9,649 nt of DNA from the NCBI GenBank assembly GCA_017885385.1, contig JAFNGF010000281.1:1-9649 (forward strand), in the 5' to 3' direction. This DNA comes from Planctomycetota bacterium (lineage in GTDB: Bacteria; Planctomycetota; Phycisphaerae; Sedimentisphaerales; Anaerobacaceae). Under the pieces are notes generated by a model, which was not told the origin of the DNA, made no database searches, and saw nothing but the letters and a program-made list of their open reading frames with translations. The position numbers and the translations under genes are program-made. Numbering within the stretch: the stretch's first letter is position 1; each line of letters begins with the position of its first letter. Below are positions 5,970 through 9,649 of the stretch, one piece after another.

Positions 5970-7700
5970 TTACGCCAGAGACTCCAACATGTCAAGCCCG
6001 TCCATTTCATCAAGGCTCTTGCCGGCTGGAACCATAGGCCAAACATTTTCCTCCCGCTCAATCTTAAAATCAACTACGCAAGGCTGCTTCTGAGCCAGCA
6101 TTTCTTTAATAGCGCCAGGGACATCAGCTTTCTTGTCGACAGTTATCCCAACCGTGCCTATCGCACGGGCAACTGTGGCGTAATCAGGATTGGTCAGAAA
6201 ACTATGGGAATAGCGCTTATTATAGAAAAGCTCCTGCCACTGCCGAACCATGCCCATGTATCCATTATTCAGAATGCAGACCTTTATCGGCAAATTGTAT
6301 TGAACGGCTGTTGCCAATTCGGTCATCGTCATATTGAAAGAGCTGTCTCCGTCGATATCGATAACGGTGGCGTCGGGCATCGCCACCTGGGCACCTATCG
6401 CAGCCGGCAGACCAAAGCCCATAGTACCCAGACCTCCGGAGCTTATTAGCTGGCGGGGTTTGATGAAGCGATAAAACTGAGCCGTCCACATCTGATTCTG
6501 ACCGACGCCCGTGGTTATGGTAGCCTCGCTGGCGGTCTGGCGACAAAGCTCCTCGATTACATACTGCGGCTTAATCGTCGCAGCCTGCCGGTCGTAGCTA
6601 AATGGATATTTCTTTTTCCAGTCCGCGATCTTCTTAAACCACGGTTTTCGCTCGCGAAATTCCACCCGCTCGAGAAGCTCAGCCAGTATCAGCTTCGCGT
6701 CACCTACAACGGGGATATCCACGCGCACGTTTTTGGATATGCTGGCTGGATCGATATCAATATGGATTATCTTGGCGTTAGAAGCAAAGGTCTTCAGCTT
6801 TGCCGTAACTCTGTCGTCAAAACGAGCGCCGACCGCGATCAGCAGGTCGCACTCCTGCACGGCGTAATTGGCGTAGGCGGCCCCGTGCATTCCGAGCATA
6901 TCCAGCGATTCGGGTTTTCGTTGGTCGAAACTGCCCAGACCCAAAAGCGTAGTGGTAACCGGCAGATGCGCTTTTTCAGTCAATTGCCTTAATTCTTCGC
7001 TGGCGTTGGCACTAATAACGCCGCCGCCGACATAAAGCACCGGCTGTTCAGAGCTGTTTATCGCCGCTGCTGCTATGGAGATCTGTCTGGCGTTGCCCTT
7101 GGTCCGAACCCGATAGCCGGGCAAATCCATCTGCTTGGACCCATCGTGCCTGCACTTTGCGACCTGGACATCAACGGGTAGATCAACCAGCACCGGACCA
7201 GGCCGACCGGTCGAAGCAATATAAAATGCCTCCCGAATGGTCCGAGCCAAATCCTCGACCCTCTTAACAATGCAGTTGTACTTGGTGACTGGGCGGGTAA
7301 TTCCGGTTGTATCAGCCTCTTGAAAGGCGTCGTTGCCGATAAGCTCGGTGCGAACCTGACCTGTCAGGGCGACTATTGGCACCGAATCCATCATTGCGGT
7401 AGCAAGACCCGTGGTCAGATTACACGCCCCAGGCCCGCTTGTGGCGACAACGACACCGACTTTGCCGCTGGCGCGGGCGTAGCCGTCAGCCATGTGGCAG
7501 CCGCCCTGCTCGTGCCGCGGATTTATGAATCGGATCGGCGCGTCGTATAGCCTGTCAAACAAAGGCAGCACTACGCCGCCAGGGTAGCCGAACATCGTCT
7601 CTACGCCCTGCTCCAAAAGTGTATCAACTATTATCTGGGCGCCTATTTTGAGGGAAGATTCATCGATGGCTTCAATTGAATTGCCGGAATTTGGCTCCAT
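5970..7700 (-). CDS. ilvB: Acetohydroxyacid synthase large subunit
   Basis: IlvB is the thiamine diphosphate and FAD-dependent catalytic subunit that condenses pyruvate with pyruvate or 2-oxobutyrate, committing carbon to valine/leucine or isoleucine. The 576-residue protein has the catalytic glutamate E64 in PRHEQGG, the SGPGACNLTTGLA segment, and the ThDP/Mg2+ motif from GDSSF (451-455) to NN (478-479). GYMGMVRQWQ follows, typical of biosynthetic AHAS. FAD plus this motif set favours IlvB over other ThDP enzymes such as catabolic AlsS. The ATG at 7700 is chosen because AGGAAAGGG precedes it closely; an in-frame TTG at 7775 would add 25 residues with no family resemblance. It is the first gene of the ilvB-ilvN unit, driven by the promoter at 7898-7926. 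Confidence 0.97.
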   Translation of the reverse strand: MEPNSGNSIEAIDESSLKIGAQIIVDTLLEQGVETMFGYPGGVVLPLFDRLYDAPIRFINPRHEQGGCHMADGYARASGKVGVVVATSGPGACNLTTGLATAMMDSVPIVALTGQVRTELIGNDAFQEADTTGITRPVTKYNCIVKRVEDLARTIREAFYIASTGRPGPVLVDLPVDVQVAKCRHDGSKQMDLPGYRVRTKGNARQISIAAAAINSSEQPVLYVGGGVISANASEELRQLTEKAHLPVTTTLLGLGSFDQRKPESLDMLGMHGAAYANYAVQECDLLIAVGARFDDRVTAKLKTFASNAKIIHIDIDPASISKNVRVDIPVVGDAKLILAELLERVEFRERKPWFKKIADWKKKYPFSYDRQAATIKPQYVIEELCRQTASEATITTGVGQNQMWTAQFYRFIKPRQLISSGGLGTMGFGLPAAIGAQVAMPDATVIDIDGDSSFNMTMTELATAVQYNLPIKVCILNNGYMGMVRQWQELFYNKRYSHSFLTNPDYATVARAIGTVGITVDKKADVPGAIKEMLAQKQPCVVDFKIEREENVWPMVPAGKSLDEMDGLDMLESLA

Positions 7701-7891
7701 TTTTTGCCCTTTCCTGATAAACGCTGTGCCGTTATGCCGGTGAATTATAGTTCTACTGGCCGCCACAGGCATCAATCGCTTCTATCAGCGAAGCGACCGA
7801 AGGACCTGCAGTTTATGGCCCTTACTATAACCCCGAAACTCCGCCCCTGGCGGATCTCAGGACCGCATTTGCATGCTTTTCACACAAATGC
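7701..7891 (-). promoter_or_regulatory. Structured 5' leader of ilvB
   Basis: About 190 nt separate the predicted transcription start from the ilvB ATG. Three hairpins lie in series on the - strand. The first (7893-7863) is a 13-bp stem with wobble pairs and a 5-nt AAAAG loop, starting at or next to +1. The second (7861-7832) has TCCGCC-AGG-GGCGGA as its core, extended by CCTGAGA/TTTCGGG. The third has TCGCTTC (7796-7790) paired with GAAGCGA (7782-7776). I see no T-box consensus, no terminator with a T-run and no leader peptide rich in Leu, Val or Ile: the first AUG encodes only MQMRS. A regulatory RNA is plausible but its ligand or mechanism is unknown. Confidence 0.5.
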
Positions 7892-7897
7892 AGTAAA

Positions 7898-7926
7898 ATT
7901 CTATCGAACAGAACGTCTTCTGTCAA
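7898..7926 (-). promoter_or_regulatory. ilvB promoter, near-consensus sigma70 type
   Basis: A perfect -35 TTGACA (7926-7921), a 17-nt spacer and TAGAAT (7903-7898, 5 of 6) lie on the - strand. Transcription should start near 7891. This is the strongest promoter match in the window. Confidence 0.85.
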
Positions 7927-8014
7927 GTATTTTCGGCAAGGAAAGCCATTAAGAACAGAAAATCTTTACGTCTAAGCTAAATAGAGGTTCGTTAAAATAG
8001 CAACCAGAAATGGT

Positions 8015-8043
8015 TTGGCCCTGCACCAGATGACGGTTATAAT
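8015..8043 (+). promoter_or_regulatory. Promoter of the Nfu-type gene
   Basis: TTGGCC (8015-8020, 4 of 6), a 17-nt spacer and a perfect TATAAT (8038-8043). Transcription would start near 8050, giving a short leader of about 28 nt containing AGGAGG. It points away from the ilvB promoter 90 nt to the left; the sequence between the two shows no clear palindromic operator. Confidence 0.7.
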
Positions 8044-8077
8044 CAGGTTGCACAAGAATTTCCTTAGGAGGCGTGTT

Positions 8078-8356
8078 ATGTGTGATAACTGCGGCTGCGG
8101 CGAAGGTAATCCGCCAGAGGCGCAAGAGACTTTTCACCAGAAGGTAAAAGACGTAATCGAGTCGATTCGACCGGCCCTTCAAGGCCACGGCGGCGACATC
8201 GAGCTGCTGGCAACTGAAACAGACAATACCGTCAGAGTTCGCCTGCAGGGAGCGTGCCAGGGCTGCCCCGGCGCGGCGATGACTATGACAATGGGCATCG
8301 AAAGAATCCTCAAGGAAAGAGTACCGCAGGTCAAGGAAGTCATCGCCGTAGATTAA
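8078..8356 (+). CDS. Small Nfu-type Fe-S cluster protein
   Basis: This 92-residue protein is essentially one NifU C-terminal (Nfu) domain, about residues 18-92. That domain carries a [4Fe-4S] cluster at a subunit interface and hands it to apo-proteins in the cytoplasm. The domain signature is complete: RPALQGHGGDIELL (31-44), then C60-Q-G-C63-P-G with the two cluster-binding cysteines, and IERILKERVPQVKEV. The start is chosen at 8078 because AGGAGG (8066-8071) lies 6 nt upstream; an earlier in-frame ATG at 8015 precedes the predicted transcription start. The odd part is the N-terminus, MCDNCGCGEGN: C2, C5 and C7 form a CxxCxC cluster that is not part of the Nfu fold and closely resembles the metal-binding N-terminus of HypB. 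It could bind Ni, Zn or a second cluster. It is monocistronic, converging on mtnA. Confidence 0.93.
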   Translation: MCDNCGCGEGNPPEAQETFHQKVKDVIESIRPALQGHGGDIELLATETDNTVRVRLQGACQGCPGAAMTMTMGIERILKERVPQVKEVIAVD

Positions 8357-8364
8357 ATGTTCAG

Positions 8365-8385
8365 CCCCCACCCCCGCGGTGGGGG
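8365..8385. terminator. GC-rich hairpin between convergent genes
   Basis: CCCCCACC (8365-8372), a 5-nt loop and GGTGGGGG (8378-8385) occupy the 38 nt between the stops of the Nfu gene and mtnA. The 8-bp stem could end transcripts from both sides, but T-runs are poor on either strand. Read on the - strand it ends GGGGGCTGAA, a loose match to the CTAAAT-flanked hairpin family. Confidence 0.5.
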
Positions 8386-8394
8386 GTTACCTGT

Positions 8395-9456
8395 CTACGC
8401 AAGATGTCTCGCTACCTTGCGCGCGTTCGGTTTTTCTATCACGCCTCGCTCAGTAATGATTGCAGAGATATCCTTTGCCTCGGTAACATCAAAAGCCGGG
8501 TTGTATACGGCAGCTCCGTCCGGAGCAATTTGAGTACCCACAAATCGGCTTACCTCCTCGGCAGGCCTTTGCTCGATAGGTATATCAGCCCCTTTCTTTA
8601 TGGCCAAATCGAACGTGCTCGACGGGGCAGCAATGTAAAACGGTATGCCATGCTCGCGGGCAAGAATGCTCAAGCTATACGTGCCGATCTTATTGGCGGC
8701 GTCGCCATTTGTCGCAATTCGGTCGGCGCCGGTTATGACGGCGTTTATTTTGCCTTGTTTCATCAGCCAGCCGGCCATGTTGTCACATATCACCGTGACA
8801 TCGATGCCAGCCTGCTGAAGCTCCCAGGCTGTCAGACGCGCTCCCTGCAAAAGCGGCCGGGTCTCATCGACATAAACCTTGAACTTTTTGCCCTTCTTGT
8901 GCGCCTCGAACATCACCGATAGAGCCGTCCCCTGCCCTGCGGCGGCCAGCGCCCCGGCGTTGCAATGCGTCAAGATGCCTGCACCTGGTTTGATAAATTT
9001 TTCGCCGTTCTGGCCGATCCGCCGGCACATCTGCACATCTTCCCGATAAATGGCGTCGGCCTGAGCGAAAATGTGTTGATGCAGCTTCTCTAATTTTGCC
9101 GCCGGGTGTGCTGCCACAAAGTCGTGGGCACTTTTTTTGACTCTGGTCAGCGCCCAGAACAAATTGACGGCGGTGGGGCGCGTCGCAGCCAAACAATCCT
9201 GCGCCTCAGCCAGCGCAGCAAGTCCGTGCTGCAAGTCGGCTGCCGCGTCCAACTTTTGCAGCGCCAGAACCAGCCCGTAGGCTGCCGCCACGCCGATGGC
9301 TGGAGCACCGCGAACAGCGAGCGTTTTTATAGCTTGGCAAAGCTGCTCGACCTCACTGCACCGCAGCTTCACGAATTTGCCGGGCAGCTGCCGCTGGTCG
9401 ATAAGCTCCAGAAAGCCGCCTGTATCACCGACCCATTTGATCGCTTGAATAAACAT
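8395..9456 (-). CDS. mtnA: Methylthioribose-1-phosphate isomerase
   Basis: MtnA isomerises 5-methylthioribose-1-phosphate to methylthioribulose-1-phosphate in the methionine salvage pathway that recycles methylthioadenosine. The 353-residue protein has RGAPAIGVAAAYG (49-61), the catalytic cysteine C165 in THCNAG, DETRPLLQGARLTAWEL (197-213) and the catalytic aspartate D245 in GADRI, followed by GDAANKIGTY. The Cys/Asp pair and DETRP separate it from eIF2B-alpha-like proteins and favour MtnA over ribose-1,5-bisphosphate isomerase. The start at 9456 (MFIQAIKWVG) matches where family members begin; a TTG at 9477 would add residues encoded by a hairpin repeat. No good Shine-Dalgarno is seen: the only purine-rich candidate, GCGGGG, belongs to that repeat. 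No other salvage gene is in the window. Confidence 0.93.
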   Translation of the reverse strand: MFIQAIKWVGDTGGFLELIDQRQLPGKFVKLRCSEVEQLCQAIKTLAVRGAPAIGVAAAYGLVLALQKLDAAADLQHGLAALAEAQDCLAATRPTAVNLFWALTRVKKSAHDFVAAHPAAKLEKLHQHIFAQADAIYREDVQMCRRIGQNGEKFIKPGAGILTHCNAGALAAAGQGTALSVMFEAHKKGKKFKVYVDETRPLLQGARLTAWELQQAGIDVTVICDNMAGWLMKQGKINAVITGADRIATNGDAANKIGTYSLSILAREHGIPFYIAAPSSTFDLAIKKGADIPIEQRPAEEVSRFVGTQIAPDGAAVYNPAFDVTEAKDISAIITERGVIEKPNARKVARHLA

Positions 9457-9469
9457 AATGCCATAGAAA

Positions 9470-9545
9470 CCCCGCAATAAACCTGTCCTGAGCTGCGTCT
9501 AAGGATTGCGGGGCTAAATATTTAGCCCCCGAATTTATTCGGGGG
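9470..9545. repeat. Head-to-head pair of CTAAAT hairpins (copies E, F)
   Basis: Copy E on the + strand: CCCCGCAAT (9470-9478) pairs with ATTGCGGGG (9505-9513), flank CTAAAT (9514-9519), with an expanded 26-nt loop. Copy F on the - strand: CCCCCGAA (9545-9538), loop TAAA, TTCGGGGG (9533-9526), flank CTAAAT. The flanks meet to form the perfect 20-nt palindrome GGGGCTAAATATTTAGCCCC (9510-9529). The loop of E begins TAAA as in copy D and then carries extra sequence (CCTGTCCTGAG... to ...CTAAGG), which looks like a decayed second repeat inserted in the loop. Confidence 0.75.
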
Positions 9546-9552
9546 TTCGCGT

Positions 9553-9586
9553 CATTGCGAGGCGACTGGAGGTCGCCGCGGCAATT
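9553..9586. repeat. GTCATTGCGAGG-type palindromic repeat
   Basis: ATTGC (9554-9558) pairs with GCAAT (9581-9585), and GGCGAC (9561-9566) pairs with GTCGCC (9572-9577). The wording resembles a GTCATTGCGAG...GCAAT dispersed repeat I recall from several environmental genomes. It belongs to a different family from the CTAAAT hairpins beside it. Confidence 0.6.
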
Positions 9587-9631
9587 GAAAAAACACTCGT
9601 GTCGGGGTTAGCCCTGCCAATACGGAGTTTA

Positions 9632-9649
9632 CCCCCGCGCAGGCGGGGG
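9632..9649. repeat. C/G-rich hairpin at the window edge
   Basis: CCCCCGC (9632-9638), loop GCAG, GCGGGGG (9643-9649), cut by the window end. Its left flank (TTTA) and arms suit the CTAAAT hairpin family, but the diagnostic right flank is not visible. Between 9587 and 9631 I see no gene. Confidence 0.45.

Noticed and set aside
7701..7775. 25-residue N-terminal extension of IlvB from an in-frame TTG
   Set aside because: The ATG at 7700 has a strong ribosome-binding site, and the extension shows no similarity to AHAS N-termini. It is also not rich in Leu, Val or Ile, so it is not an attenuation peptide.
8254..8922. Open frame of 222 codons on the + strand after the Nfu gene
   Set aside because: It overlaps the Nfu gene in another frame and then runs antisense to mtnA; no support of its own.

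Overview
The window reads as a stretch of chromosome from an uncultivated bacterium. It carries ordinary single-copy metabolic genes, sigma70-type promoters and Shine-Dalgarno sites, plus many short palindromic repeats between and even inside genes. The gene set and repeat-rich intergenic style remind me of planctomycete (Phycisphaerae-like) metagenome assemblies. That is an impression from protein wording and repeat style, not a demonstrated assignment. There are no transposases, phage genes, CRISPR arrays, tRNAs or rRNAs.

Layout, left to right. On the + strand lie a putative lipoprotein (46-684), an ATCAGG-rich palindromic repeat (688-785), nadB (L-aspartate oxidase, 811-2427) and the RNase P RNA gene rnpB (about 2676-3233). 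On the - strand follow a second putative lipoprotein (3245-4153) and the branched-chain amino acid genes ilvC (4226-5230), ilvN (5403-5894) and ilvB (5970-7700). ilvB has a near-consensus promoter at 7898-7926 and a structured leader of about 190 nt. Divergent from ilvB is a small Nfu-type Fe-S protein (8078-8356), convergent with a - strand mtnA (methylthioribose-1-phosphate isomerase, 8395-9456). The right end (9457-9649) is packed with hairpin repeats.

How the genes work together. IlvB and IlvN form acetohydroxyacid synthase, and IlvC performs the next step of valine/isoleucine synthesis. The three genes lie in pathway order, but an intrinsic terminator followed at once by a promoter separates ilvN from ilvC, so ilvC probably has its own transcription unit. 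NadB starts NAD synthesis from aspartate, MtnA belongs to methionine salvage, and the Nfu protein probably carries Fe-S clusters. These have no evident operon link to each other.

Most interesting points: (1) the Nfu protein begins with a CxxCGCGEGN motif like the nickel-binding N-terminus of the hydrogenase/urease maturation GTPase HypB; (2) rnpB carries a 78-nt hairpin insert between GGTG and the highly conserved CGGTAAGAGCGCACC block, and a second repeat hairpin elsewhere; (3) a family of small hairpins (C-rich arm, TAAA-type loop, G-rich arm, then CTAAAT) occurs at least five times, including inside rnpB, as the ilvN terminator, and as a head-to-head pair upstream of mtnA; (4) the ilvB and ilvC leaders share a TCCGCC-N3-GGCGGA hairpin.
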